Origin: Zelonia costaricensis
Lineage: Eukaryota; Euglenozoa; Kinetoplastea; Trypanosomatida; Trypanosomatidae
DNA: 64,000 nucleotides
NCBI GenBank assembly: GCA_030849075.1
Contig: JASAOO010003525.1
Coordinates: 1-64,000 of the forward strand
Direction of reading: 5' to 3'
Position numbers and translations under genes: made by a program. Positions 45,670 to 56,172 of this stretch are shown here, piece by piece (the first letter of the stretch is position 1; the number at the start of each line of letters is the position of its first letter). A model generated the notes under the pieces. The model was not told the DNA's origin, ran no database searches, and saw nothing but the letters and a program-made list of their open reading frames with translations.

Positions 45670-46572
45670 ATGCCGCTCGCATCGCCTGCCGCCCAGCCGG
45701 CGTTGACGGTGATGCGGCGCTGGCACACGACCGCCCCCATCGTGGCACGTCTCTGCCTGCGACGCCGCCGCCCGGGCCTCGTCGCTTGTGCCGCCCCGTG
45801 CCTGGAGAGCACCGCACGCCGCTGCCTCTCGCAGCAAGCGAGCCGCTGGCTGGATAAGCTCCGCTACGGCGCCGACGACGCACCGGCGCTGGGATCGTGG
45901 GAGAGCGCCTACGAGGACGACGCGATGGACACCCGCAAGCTGTACTGCAAGGCGCTCGTGCACGCCTCGGGGGGCAGCCGACTGGCGCGGGACTGGATCG
46001 CCGGCTGCGCCGCCCTCACGAGTCCGGACCCCTCGCTCATCTACACGGCCCTGCAGCACGACGCGACGGAGGCAGACGTGCAGGAGCTGCGGGAGCACTT
46101 CCTGCACCGACTGCTCGCACACAACAAGGACACCAACGCGTCGGGCGACAGGGACGTGGACGACGAGGAGCGGGAAGAGGACGAAAAGGAGCCGGAAAGC
46201 GAATTTGTCCCCCCGAACGAGCAGCCCGCTGACGCGCCGGCCGTCAACGCCGACGGTGCTGACGCCGCAGCGTGTTCTTCATCGCCTGCGGCGCCGCCGT
46301 CGCCCGAGGCGGTTCGGGAGGCGGAGCACCTGCTGCTGCAGCACTCCGCAGAGGTGCGCTGCTTCATGTACGACGCCATGACGGCGAGCCTCTTCCACAG
46401 CAACAACGACCTGCGCACCGTTGAGGTGGCGCGACGGCACACGTTCGGGATCGGCGCGGCGCTGTTCGGTCTGACCTACGACGACCTGACGGCGCTCTGG
46501 CGGGTTGTCGAGGCGGAGCTGCTGCTGAAGAAGGAGAAGATTAAGGTGCTGGGGCAGCCGTGGGGAGAGTGA
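45670..46572 (+). CDS. Conserved-type protein of unknown function, probably mitochondrial
   Basis: I do not recognise this 300-residue protein. The first 60 residues are rich in Arg, Ala and Ser with almost no acidic residues and include MRRWHTTAPIVARLCLRRRRPG, a good mitochondrial presequence. Residues about 60-160 are mixed helix (LDKLRYGADD, MDTRKLYCKALVHASGG). An acidic, disordered insert spans about 160-220. The last 80 residues are helical (AEHLLLQHSAEVRCFMYDAM, YDDLTALWRVVEAEL). ATG 45670 is the first in frame; ATG 45712 (MRRWHTT) is an equally good start for a presequence. The open frame further upstream begins at TTG and is UTR. A mitochondrial ribosome or respiratory-complex accessory role would be typical for such proteins, but nothing in the sequence shows it. 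Confidence 0.72.
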   Translation: MPLASPAAQPALTVMRRWHTTAPIVARLCLRRRRPGLVACAAPCLESTARRCLSQQASRWLDKLRYGADDAPALGSWESAYEDDAMDTRKLYCKALVHASGGSRLARDWIAGCAALTSPDPSLIYTALQHDATEADVQELREHFLHRLLAHNKDTNASGDRDVDDEEREEDEKEPESEFVPPNEQPADAPAVNADGADAAACSSSPAAPPSPEAVREAEHLLLQHSAEVRCFMYDAMTASLFHSNNDLRTVEVARRHTFGIGAALFGLTYDDLTALWRVVEAELLLKKEKIKVLGQPWGE

Positions 46573-47342
46573 GGCAGGGCAGGTCGTCGACGCACCTTCC
46601 CTCCCCCCCTTCCCTTCGCCGCCACGTCGTCGCTGTTGCGGCGGTGTAGCGGATCGGTTGAGTTTCGTCGCCGAATTGGAAGTGGGCATTGACGTGTTGA
46701 CGGGTGCTCTTGTACATGCGCAGTGATGTGTTGGTGAGTGGGTGCCCTGCTGCTTCTCTACTCGCTTGACGCTACACCGCAGACCCCGCATAGTCGTGCC
46801 CACAATTGCGCTCCATCTTTGTGAAGGTGATCGACCCTGTCTGAGTGCACCGCGCACACAAGCGAACACACTTCTCCTCTACTCAGTAGCGTCCTGCGTG
46901 TGCAGTCCGCTATTGCCAAGCGCGCCTCGTGAGCGGGCGGAGGGGAAGGCGGCTCGAGACGCGGCATCCTCCGCGCAATGAACGCTCGCGACCATGCCGC
47001 CCGTGGTGTATCTCCTAGCCCGAACCCCGAACCCCCCACCCCCCCCCCTGCCCGGCCCGGCCCACCTCACCATCACCCAACTCTGCTTTCCCGCCTCTCC
47101 GCAGTCGAGAACTCACTCTCCGCCAAACACGCACTCTATACACACACCACCTCCACCTCCACCACCTCCACCCCCCTCGGTCCTCCCACCCTGTCACCGC
47201 AAGCCCAACGTCGCCACCACATCGACCTCCGACCCAACGCACGGAGCACCTCTCAGCACACCTCTCTAGACACCAACACTTCCGTGTTCCCACCTGCCGT
47301 GTGCGTCACCTCGTCGCCCTTTTCTCTCTCTGTCCATCCGCC
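46573..47342. other. intergenic region
   Basis: Non-coding. The pyrimidine-rich run 47081-47101 ending in CCGCAG (AG 47103-47104) is the likely acceptor for the proteasome gene. It is followed by a C/A-rich leader containing CCACCT repeats near 47144-47176. Confidence 0.65.
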
Positions 47343-48200
47343 ATGTCGCACCGTTACGACTCCCGCACGACGACCTTCTCGCCGGAGGGCCGCCTGTACC
47401 AGGTCGAGTACGCCGTGGAGGCCATCCAGCAGGCCGGCACCGTCATCGGCGTGTGCACCAAGGACGGCGTCGTGCTCGCGGGGGAGAAGATGGCGCCGCA
47501 CCCGCTCTTCGACAGCGAGAACTTGCAGGACAGGAACACCAGCGGCGAGAAGGTGTACAAGGTCGCCGAGCACATCGGCTGCAGCGTCGCCGGCGTCACC
47601 TCGGACGCCTTCGCGCTGCTCAACTACGCCCGGCTGACGGCGGCGCGCCACCAGTACGCCTTCCAGGAGCCGATGGCCATCGAGGATCTGTGCCGTACCC
47701 TGTGCGACGAGAAGCAGCTCTACACGCAGTACGGCGGTGTGCGGCCCTATGGCGTGTCCTTCCTCCTCGTCGGCTGGGACCGCTACTACGGCTACCAGCT
47801 GTACTCGACGGAGCCGAGCGGGGACTACAGCGCGTGGAGTGCGTACGCGATTGGGCAGAACGACCAGGTGGCGCAGTCGCTTCTCAAGAAGGACTGGAAC
47901 GAGAACATGAGCCTGCAGGACGGCATGCTGCTGGCGCTGCGCGTGCTGAGCAAGACGATGGACACGGCGAAGATCGACGTGAACCGCGTCGAGGTGGCCG
48001 TGCTGCACAAGGTGCCCGCCGCCTCCACGGACAAGCTGCTGGACCCCTACAAGCACCACCCCAAGAGCACCGCGCAGTTCCACATCCTCGCCAACAGCGA
48101 GCTCAAGCCGCACGCCGAGCGCGCCGACAAGGCCCGCGAGGCGGAGGAGCAGGCGGAGGCGGAGCGCGAGCGCCAGCATGAGCAGGCGCTGGAGTCGTAG
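47343..48200 (+). CDS. PSMA4: 20S proteasome alpha subunit, PSMA4 (alpha-3) type
   Basis: The protein has 285 residues. The N-terminus MSHRYDSRTTTFSPEGRLYQ continuing VEYAVEAI is the alpha-subunit signature, and the YDSRTT start is specific to the PSMA4 (yeast Pre9) class. Further class matches are CSVAGVTSDAFAL, RPYGVSFLLVGWD and YQLYSTEPSG. Alpha subunits form the outer gated rings of the 20S core and carry no catalytic Thr; none is expected here. The C-terminus has a helical charged extension (AREAEEQAEAERERQHEQ), somewhat longer than in yeast or human. A short insert after GEKMAPHP (LFDSENLQDRNTSGEKV) is also seen. ATG 47343 is the natural start because the conserved N-terminus begins there. 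Confidence 0.97.
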   Translation: MSHRYDSRTTTFSPEGRLYQVEYAVEAIQQAGTVIGVCTKDGVVLAGEKMAPHPLFDSENLQDRNTSGEKVYKVAEHIGCSVAGVTSDAFALLNYARLTAARHQYAFQEPMAIEDLCRTLCDEKQLYTQYGGVRPYGVSFLLVGWDRYYGYQLYSTEPSGDYSAWSAYAIGQNDQVAQSLLKKDWNENMSLQDGMLLALRVLSKTMDTAKIDVNRVEVAVLHKVPAASTDKLLDPYKHHPKSTAQFHILANSELKPHAERADKAREAEEQAEAERERQHEQALES

Positions 48201-50887
48201 GGCTCGGCGATGCAGTGAGCTGCGGTGCGCGCGGCGCTCTGCGTATCCCTGCGGACGCACTCACGCCCAAACACTGAAGCGCGGTGGTCGTGCTGCGCCA
48301 CGTAGAATCCCCTGCCTCCCCATCTCTCTGCCTCCTGTGCGAATGGGGGTGCCACGCGCACGGTGTGGTGTTGCACGACAGATGCGTCGTCGCGGTGGGC
48401 GCTGCGTGCGTGAATAGAGAGTGCCGCCTGCTCGCGAGTGCGGGTGTGGCTGTGCGAGTGTGTGGGGGAGGGGAAGGGGGAGGGGCGGGTCGTGCAGTGC
48501 CGTACTCCCCATACACAGCGGCGCCGCACGACCCCCGCACGCACGCGCGCACCCACGCACAGCACCGCCACTATCGTCAGCGTGCATCGTCGCCACGCTC
48601 ACAGACACACACACACACACACACTCCCACTCCTCACCTACGGGAGAATGAAGACAGGCACGTGCAGTTGCTGTGTGCATGTTTGCGTGAGGGAGTGGCG
48701 TTGGCTCGGCGCTTTCTCACCTTCTTCACCCCACACACGCACGCACGCACACCCCCTCGAAGATCCCAGAATGTGAGAAGGACGCGTGCCGCAGTTTGTC
48801 CTCAGGGGTGACGGTGGTGGCTTCCATCCGAGGCCGTTTGGATGTACGCTGCGTGGTGAGGGCGGCCGTGCCGCTGGTGGCGTTCCGCTGGTGCTCAATT
48901 GTGTCGCGGGTGTTCGCTTGTCTTTTCTATTTGAGTGCTGCGAGGCGCACCGCGGTGCGCTGGTGATGTGACGGCGGCAGAAGCGTCTCCCTGCCTCCCT
49001 TTCCCCCCCCCCCGTGTGTGTGTGTGGGAGGGGGCGGAGGAAGGTTGCTGGTGTTGTTCTAGTTTCGGGTGTGAAGGTGATGCAGATGAGAACGCACTGA
49101 CCAGCGTCTTGAAAACCAGAAGTCCAGGATTGAACAATTTGCCGCTGCTCACCATCTCTCCCTCTCTGCGTGTGTGCGGAGTTGGCGAATAGGGCTGCGG
49201 TGCTGACGGCGAAAGCGGAAGCGTCGCTATCGTATCCGTGTGAGTGCGTGACACGCGTGCCTCGCAGTAGACCACCGAAGAGGTCGCGTGTGCGCGATGA
49301 ACAGATGCTTCCCATGAGCACCCGCATGTGGGCGCCTCAGTGTCGCTGCCCTTTCTCCACGCGGTGTGTCGCGGTCGTGACGCATGCCGTGCCGTGTTGC
49401 CTTTCTCGTCGTCGATGGACGCCTCCGCGTCTGCTCGCCGAGGTGCAGGCACGCACACACAGACTGCACCTCAGGCTTGCGCGTCCTTCAACCCGCACCT
49501 CGTCCTCAACCTTAACATCTCCGTGAACCCACTCTCCCCTCCCCCTCACCCCTTCGTCGCTCACACACCAACACACACACACACACCAACACACACACAC
49601 ACACACACCAGCATCCACACTCAGTACAACAACGTCCACCCTCCCTCCCGCCATCTCCATCTTGCCTTCGCTCTCTTTGCCTTCCCCCCCCCCCCCCGAC
49701 CCCCGACCCCTAACCCACCCTAAACCTCGCGACCCCCTCCACGTCGAACTGGTGCTCCGCCTCGGAGCCGTTCCCCGCGGACTCCGGCCTCCATCCCTCT
49801 TGCTCTCTCCCTCAGACTGCGCGCGTGGGCTACACCGCTGCCTCCCCTCCCACGTTCGTCGCATCCACTGCCTGCACGCACCTTCAGAAGCGTCGAGTGT
49901 CCCTCGTTTGTCCACCTCTGCGGCTGGCCAGCGTCGCCCCCCCCGCCCCCCGCCACACACATCCCCGTTGCCACCGTCTTGTGCTGCGGCCCCTCGACAT
50001 TTTCTCTTTTGCCACCCGCTGCTGCAGGTCGTGCGTGCGTCCCTGCCTCTCTCCCTCTCTCTGCCTACTGCTCACCCCACTTCACGCGCTGCACACACAC
50101 AAACACACACACACACTGAGGTTGAACGGATACGGCAGGCCCCCCTCCACTTCTTTCCTCCTCTGCCTCTGTTCTTTGCGCTACTTGACGCCCGCTGCAC
50201 CGGCTGCGCCTCGGTTGCGGTGTCCCGCCCCGCCTTCTCCGTCGCCATTTTTCAAGCCTCCTCGTCGCTCACCTCTCTGCCTTTCTTGAAGCCGTTCCCC
50301 AGCCGCAGTCCGGCACGCGTGTCTGCGCCTTCGCACGACACGGCATCCACCTAAGCGACGTCAACGCCCCCTTAACGCCCCACCAACCAACCCCCCCCTC
50401 CTCGCCATCTCGCACGCTCTTGGCACGGCTTGTCACGTTCGCGGATTCGTTATTCCTTCTCCTTCGTCTCGGTACGTGAACACCACTGACGCGCGCCTCT
50501 CCTGCAATTTCAAGAACCTTCGCCCCACCCCACCCCACCGCACCCCCCCCCCTCACTCCTCGACGTCCCACCTCCGCTCCTGTACCGACTTCTCCCACCG
50601 TCCCCTCCCCCTGTGCCGCTCCCGCAGCCTCGTGCCGTCCCTACGCTCGTCTCCTCTCTTCCACCTCACGGCACCGTCGCCTCCGCCCTGCTTCGCATCG
50701 GCGTGTGTCTTCCGACTTCTCCCCCCTCCCCCCCTCCCCGCCTGTGGCTCCGCTGCACGTGCCTCTTCCTCTTCCCCTTCTTCATCTGTTGCAGCGCAGA
50801 CACCTCGCACACACACACGCCCTTCACCAAGTCCCGCGCCTCCCCTCCTCCTCCTCCTCCGTGATCCCCAGCCCAAGTGGGAAGGTA
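48201..50887. other. 2.7 kb intergenic region
   Basis: Long non-coding interval. It contains CA tracts at 48605-48623, 49562-49609, 50094-50116 and 50806-50818, a short GT tract at 49014-49026, and a telomere-like CCCTAACCCACCCTAAACC patch at 49708-49726. Acceptor-like sites lie near 50024-50026 (GCTGCAG) and at AG 50793-50794, after CTTCCCCTTCTTCATCTGTT; the latter is the best candidate for the permease gene. No ATG lies between it and 50888. Open frames inside are low-complexity and are not called. Confidence 0.6.
49562..49609. repeat. (CA)n tract
   Basis: A 48-base CA tract interrupted twice by CCAA. Confidence 0.9.
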
Positions 50888-53212
50888 ATGCGTCATGTCC
50901 GCGAACGCAGTGGCACTGCAGCGGACTGCGACGGCAGCCATCATGCAGCGCCAGCAGGAAAAGACTTCAGCAGCCTGAACGGCATCGCGATGGGTGAGGA
51001 CTGCGCCGCCTCTGCCAGCGGAGGCGCAGACGACGGCATGAGCTCGCCCCTCGCCGGCTCGGCGACGGGCAAGGGCGGCAACCCGACACGGCGCCACGTG
51101 GAGGTCCTCTTCCATCCCGAACTGCGTCGCACCAAGGAGGTGATCCGGCGCCCGGACTGGGTGCGCCGCGCCGGCGAGGGCGTGGCCCACCGCGGCTCCC
51201 TCAGCACCGTCGCCCTCTTCGGCATCATGTTTGCCAACTGCGTCGGCGGCGGCTACGGCTTCGAGGACGGCATCGGGTCCGCCGGGCCGCTCATCACGCT
51301 GATCGTGTGCGCCCTGCTGCCATGGATCTGGGCCTTCCCAACGGGCCTCGCCGTGGCGGAGCTGTCCACCGCCGTGCCCAGCAACTCCGGTGTGCTCATG
51401 TGGACGAACGCGGCCTTCCCGCCCTTCATCTCCTTCATGTGCATTCTCGCCACGATCTTCATCACGTTCATCGGCAACGCCACGTACCCGAACCTGACGG
51501 CCGAGTACGCCCAGCAGCTGGGCGACCTGAAGGCGGGCCCGGTGGCCGGCGTGAAGGTGGCCGTCGTGGTGCTGTGCTGCGTGCTGAACTGCGTCGGCGT
51601 CGAGATTGTGGGTGGGTCTTCCATTATCCTCTGCTCCATCACGATTCTGCCGTTCATGCTGCTGGTGCTGATCCAGCTCTTCTCCAGGGGCTTCAACAAG
51701 GCGGTGCTCTACGTGGATGTGAAGAATGTGCAGTGGGCCGACTTCTTCTCCATCATCAGCTGGAATTACGCCAACATCGAGAACGCCGGCGCCGTCGTCG
51801 AGGAAGTAGCCAACCCGCGGCGCGCGTTCCCGAAGGCGATGGTGATGTTGATGCTCAGCACCTACGTCGGCTACGTGATGCCGATGTTGGCGGGGGTGAG
51901 CGCGATGGGGGTGGGTCAGGACTACAGCCACTGGGTGGCGGGGCACTGGCCCGAAGTGGCGAAGGTAATCTCAGGGGACTGGCTCAAGTACCTGCTCTTC
52001 GCCGGCGCCATGCTCAGCGGCATCGGCTTCACGCTGACGAGCATGTGCTGCACCAGCCGGCTGCTGGCGGGCATGGGGACAATGCAGATGTTCCCTAAGA
52101 AGGTCTCGCGCGTGATCGGGTACTACCACCCCCGCCTCGGCACCCCCATCCCAGCCATCATCATCAACTCGGTTGTCACCCTCGTCTTCAGCGTCAGCCT
52201 CGACTTCACCAGCGTCGTCTCGCTGTGCCAGTCCATCTACTGCCTGCGCATGCTGCTCATCTACGCGTCGCTCATCAAGCTGCGCATCGACTACCCCAAC
52301 CTGCCCCGACCCTACGCGTTGCCCTTCAACACGTGGAAGACCACCTTGATTCTCCTGCCCGCTGCCATCTTCTCGCTCATGGCCTCCATCGTGTCCGCCA
52401 TGACGTCGCTTGCGATTGGAATGGCGCTGGTGGGGTTCGTGGTGGTCGGCAGCGGCATCTCGTGGGTGTACTGCCGCGTCTTCGCCCCCAACGGCTTCCA
52501 GGGCGTCATTGTGCAATGCGAGGTGTCCTCAGGCGACGACGTGGACGGCGGCGAGCGGGGAGGCGGAGCGGCGGGGGCGGCAAACGGGGCCCCGGAACGG
52601 GCCCTCAGCGAAGGCGTCTTCTACGTGGACGACCACGCCAACGGCGATGAGCCCGTGGATGACTTGCTGCTGGGCGTGCTGCCGCTGCCCACCGCCGCCG
52701 CGGCGGAGAACGGGGCCGCCAGCTCGCCACGCCGCCTGCTCCACGGCGCCGTCGACCGCGACTCCGTCCACAGCCGCGCGGGGGAGGAGATGGTGGAGAT
52801 GGAGTACATGGTGCGCGAGGGCGACCACCTCACCAACGCGACGTACGTGAGCGGCAACAGTCGCTTTGCGGCCGCGGCGGCGGCGGAGGGAGGGACGTCG
52901 ATCACCACCTCGCCGACGCGGAGCTACGCGCCGTACGGTCGCCAGGGGCACGCTCGAGCCGGCAGCGGTCCGACGATGCGCCACCGCCGCCGCACGCGCA
53001 GCCTCGGCGCCAATGGTGGAAGCAGCCGCTACGCGTCCGCGGCGAGCGGCGCGGAGGAGAGCGACTACGACCTCGACGCGGCCACCGCAGACCGCAGCGG
53101 CAGCCGGCCACGCTCGCCGGCGAGTGGGCTGCAGACGCCGGAGGAGGGGCGGAGTACGCGGAGCGCTGGTGCCGCAGCTCCGTTCCACCCCGCGGGACAC
53201 AACGCCGTGTGA
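50888..53212 (+). CDS. APC-superfamily permease, polyamine/amino-acid transporter type
   Basis: The protein has 774 residues. After a hydrophilic N-terminus of about 100 residues come about 12 transmembrane segments up to residue 535, then a 240-residue hydrophilic tail. APC-family hallmarks are present: FANCVGGGYGFEDGIGSAGP in the first membrane region, GLAVAELSTAVPSNSGVLMW, and WNYANIENAGAVVEEVANPR near the sixth segment, whose Glu residues resemble those of polyamine and cationic amino-acid carriers. The closest remembered family is the trypanosomatid POT1 polyamine transporter (about 800 residues in L. major), so putrescine/spermidine uptake at the plasma membrane is inferred. Amino-acid transport is the alternative. 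ATG 50888 is the first after the acceptor at 50793; ATG 50990 is a possible later start. The tail has poly-Ala, Ser and Arg stretches. Confidence 0.86.
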   Translation: MRHVRERSGTAADCDGSHHAAPAGKDFSSLNGIAMGEDCAASASGGADDGMSSPLAGSATGKGGNPTRRHVEVLFHPELRRTKEVIRRPDWVRRAGEGVAHRGSLSTVALFGIMFANCVGGGYGFEDGIGSAGPLITLIVCALLPWIWAFPTGLAVAELSTAVPSNSGVLMWTNAAFPPFISFMCILATIFITFIGNATYPNLTAEYAQQLGDLKAGPVAGVKVAVVVLCCVLNCVGVEIVGGSSIILCSITILPFMLLVLIQLFSRGFNKAVLYVDVKNVQWADFFSIISWNYANIENAGAVVEEVANPRRAFPKAMVMLMLSTYVGYVMPMLAGVSAMGVGQDYSHWVAGHWPEVAKVISGDWLKYLLFAGAMLSGIGFTLTSMCCTSRLLAGMGTMQMFPKKVSRVIGYYHPRLGTPIPAIIINSVVTLVFSVSLDFTSVVSLCQSIYCLRMLLIYASLIKLRIDYPNLPRPYALPFNTWKTTLILLPAAIFSLMASIVSAMTSLAIGMALVGFVVVGSGISWVYCRVFAPNGFQGVIVQCEVSSGDDVDGGERGGGAAGAANGAPERALSEGVFYVDDHANGDEPVDDLLLGVLPLPTAAAAENGAASSPRRLLHGAVDRDSVHSRAGEEMVEMEYMVREGDHLTNATYVSGNSRFAAAAAAEGGTSITTSPTRSYAPYGRQGHARAGSGPTMRHRRRTRSLGANGGSSRYASAASGAEESDYDLDAATADRSGSRPRSPASGLQTPEEGRSTRSAGAAAPFHPAGHNAV

Positions 53213-54529
53213 GCGCGGAGGAGAGCGAGTGCGAGTGAAGGACGGCGAACGCAGACACACGCACGCACACACCCACCGAGAGCCCGCCTGATGGCAGGCC
53301 GTCCGGTCGCCGCGCTGCTTCGCCTCTCCGTCCGCTGACGCGGCGCTCCTCTGTGCAGGTACCCTTCTCCTGACCCCCACCACACCGCCCGCCCACCTCA
53401 CCACCCCCCCCCCTCAAACACACACACACACACACTCCATCCTTGATCTCTGTCACCTCGTTCACCCCTCTTCTCGTTTTCGTTGTACGGCGGCCTCCCA
53501 CCGATACCCTCGCCCCTCCACTTTCTCCTTTGCTCACGGTGCTTCTGAAGTTGGACGTGCGTGGGAGAGGAGGAGGCGAGGGTGGGCAGGGCAGGCTCTG
53601 GATCTGGCGGAGTGCGTGGGTGCGCACGCAACTCCTGCACACGCTGCACGTATCAGTGGAAGCGGCGCCATACGCCCCCCCCCCATCGCCGCCGCACGTT
53701 CACTTGGCCAACGCCACTCTCTTCAACTTCTCAGTGTCCTTTGTTTCTCCTTTTCCTGACTTCTCGCATGCTCTTCCTCCACGCGTACCGCCCCCCCCCC
53801 CTTCACGTGGTCCGCCCACCCGCACCCATCACTCCACCTTCCTAAACCTGTGTGTGACTGTGAGTGTGTGTGTGTGTGTGTCTGTTGACAGTTCATACGC
53901 GGCTGGTGCGTGCGCAGGGCCCCCCGGCCTCCCCGCTCACCGCGCCCTCGCCCTGCTCTCCCCCGCTCGGAGGCCCCTTCCGCGCCGCCCCCGCGCCCTG
54001 CGCACCTTCCCTCGCCCATGGCAACCTCGCATCGGCCACTGCAACTCCGCCCCCCCCCCCCGCCCCTCCTCCTTCTCACGCCCCACAGTGCCGCTCGATA
54101 CCCCCGCACCAGGCGCGGACACTTACCACACTCCGCGCCGCTCCACCTCCTTCCGGCCCCCCCCCCTGCACGTGCGTGAAGGCACTGGCGCAGCTGCGCC
54201 AAGCGCGTGTTTGTAGAGCGTCCCCCCCCCCCCCGACACCTCCGTCTCTCGAGCTCCGCCCGCGTGTGGGCGGCCATGCTCCTACACGCGGGCGAGCGCC
54301 ACAGCACGCAGGGGGGGGCTCCTCGAAGGGGCCGGGGAGCGGAGCAGGACAGCTGCCGGTGTCTAAGTCGGATCACGTGAGGCGGGAAGGCTCAGAGAGG
54401 GGAGGTGCACGACTTGGTGTGTGTGTGTGCGTGTGTTAAGGTGTGCCTGCTGAGACTTGACGCGGCGAGTGGCCGCACCCCCCCCCCCTCCCACCAACAA
54501 CAAAAGGGCACCCCCTCTCCCGTTTGGAG

Positions 54530-54568
54530 GCTGCATTCTCTATCCTCTTCGTTTTCTTCTTGTCTCAG
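54530..54568 (+). promoter_or_regulatory. orphan trans-splice acceptor candidate
   Basis: A pyrimidine run (TTCTCTATCCTCTTCG, then TTTTCTTCTTGTCTCAG) ends in AG at 54567-54568. The next ATG (54613) opens only a short frame, so no gene explains it. Confidence 0.45.
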
Positions 54569-54899
54569 TAGGCGCGGCGAGTGCCACGTACGGAGGGGAA
54601 AGCTAACGGACGATGCCAAATACACAGAAGTGGGGGCTGCGCGCGGGTCCGGCTGGGAGGACATGCGCGCGAGTTGGGCGCGACACGGGGGAGGGGAGGA
54701 GGGGGGGGGGCCTTGCACTCGCATGCAAGGCAGCCGTGGCCGCGTGAGGGGCTGCCGCACGGCGCCGTTCATATGTCACGGGCTCACTTCGATATCGAAC
54801 GCGGCTCCCCTTTTTCGCGGTACACCGCAGCGCAATGCTCGTGTGTCTGCGTGTGTTTGCGCGTGCTCCTCTCGCTCTTCTTATAAGTGTCCTCTGTGT

Positions 54900-54953
54900 T
54901 TGTTTTCTCTCTTGCTTGCTTTCGACTCTCTCACTCGCTTCTCCGTCCTGCAG
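54900..54953 (+). promoter_or_regulatory. orphan trans-splice acceptor candidate
   Basis: A 50-base pyrimidine-rich run (TTGTTTTCTCTCTTGCTTGC, then CTCTCTCACTCGCTTCTCC) ends in CCTGCAG, AG at 54952-54953. It is 1.2 kb before the next supported start codon. Confidence 0.45.
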
Positions 54954-56052
54954 CGGGGCGGTGAGGACCCAATCCGCGCGAGGGGCCACTCCATCGCCTC
55001 TCGCCATCTGCCGCCCCCCACCCACTCCCGCCCGCCTTTCGACTTCGTCTACGGTTGTGTGCGCGCGTGTGGGTGTTGGTCTGTTTATGTTTCACGAGCA
55101 ACTTAGGCTGCTTGTCAACGTGCTTGTTCCGTTGCGCATGCGATTGTATGAGTGTGCGTGTGTGTGTGTGCGTCCTTGTCTTTGGTGTAGTGTGTCGATG
55201 TCGCTGTGTTGGTGGTGTGCGCCTCTGCGCATCGGCTCGCAAGCCTGTTCGCCCAGAGGCCCCTAAAAAGGAGAAAGAGAAGGAAACCGCAAACATGGAC
55301 ACAGGGAGGGCGGGCAGCACCGAGTGTGCCATGAGGCTGCGCCTCTCCGACCTCCTCCGCGTCCCCCCACGCTCGTGGGGCGATGCTCTCATCGCCACAA
55401 CACCACCGAGAACACGTCAACGGTGCGCGTTGTGGGTGGGTGGCCGTCGCACATCCGCGTCCCTGTGCGTATCGCCTTTGTGCGCGGACAGGGACAGGCA
55501 ACAGCATCCATTCTGCCCTCTTCACACAATGGAGGGGCCCACTCGCGCGTCCTCGTCCAACAGCCTCCCGGCTGCGCTGCGTTCTGACTTTGTTGAGCGA
55601 GGCGCGCTGCCACGCGAAGCCCACGCAGTCCAGCGCGCTGCCATCCCACTTCTCCTCACGTCGCCTCCCACCCACGCACCCCCTTCCCTCCCCCTCCCCC
55701 CGTCTACCAACCTTCTCCCCGGCACGCGTGCAGAAGCGGGCTCCAACGCAGCCGCTTCCTCTCCGCATTCCTCGTCCTTACTCGTGCACCCGCTGCCCGC
55801 ACACCGCGGTGAAGCGCAACGCTCGGTTGTCAGCCCCCAGCCCCCCCCCCACCCTCCGTCGCTCCTGTCACCGCACCTCTGCGCTCTCTCTCGCTCCACC
55901 TTTGTTGTCTTCTTTTTTTTCTTCCTTGTGCTTCTTGTGTTTGCATCGCCGGCGTGCAGGTGTGCATGCGAGTGTGCGTGTCTCCAGCTACCACGTCTTC
56001 GGTTCGATCCCTGAGTCCTTCCACCTGTGCTTCCTGCACAGCCCCGAACGGC

Positions 56053-56075
56053 CACACACACACACATATACACAC
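56053..56075. repeat. (CA)n tract
   Basis: CA dinucleotides with one TATA interruption, 100 bases before the first AAAP transporter start. Confidence 0.9.
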
Positions 56076-56172
56076 GCCTGTAAGCCGGTACCTTACTTAG
56101 CGCCCCTCCCCCTCCCCCACTTCCTGTACTACTCATCTCCACATCTACTCTCGGACTTTGTTCGCTTCTAAC

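Larger units (their letters stand above)
53213..56172. other. 3.0 kb gene-free interval with several acceptor-like sites
   Basis: Non-coding by inspection. It holds a CA tract at 53417-53433, a GT tract at 53862-53882, GT tracts at 54417-54436 and 55149-55171, a G run at 54699-54709 (rare on this strand) and a CA tract at 56053-56075. Acceptor-like pyrimidine runs end in AG at 54567-54568 and 54952-54953 without a gene behind them. The sites at 55958-55959 and 56099-56100 are candidates for the next gene. Open frames inside are compositionally biased and unconvincing. Confidence 0.6.

Noticed and set aside
55998..56012. GGTTCGATCCC resembling a tRNA T-loop and B box
   Set aside because: The flanking bases do not form a T stem and no A box or anticodon arm is found upstream.
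55055..56171. Open frames of 262-319 codons before the first AAAP transporter
   Set aside because: They translate GT, CA and polypyrimidine tracts, lack any domain pattern and cross likely splice acceptors at 55958 and 56099.
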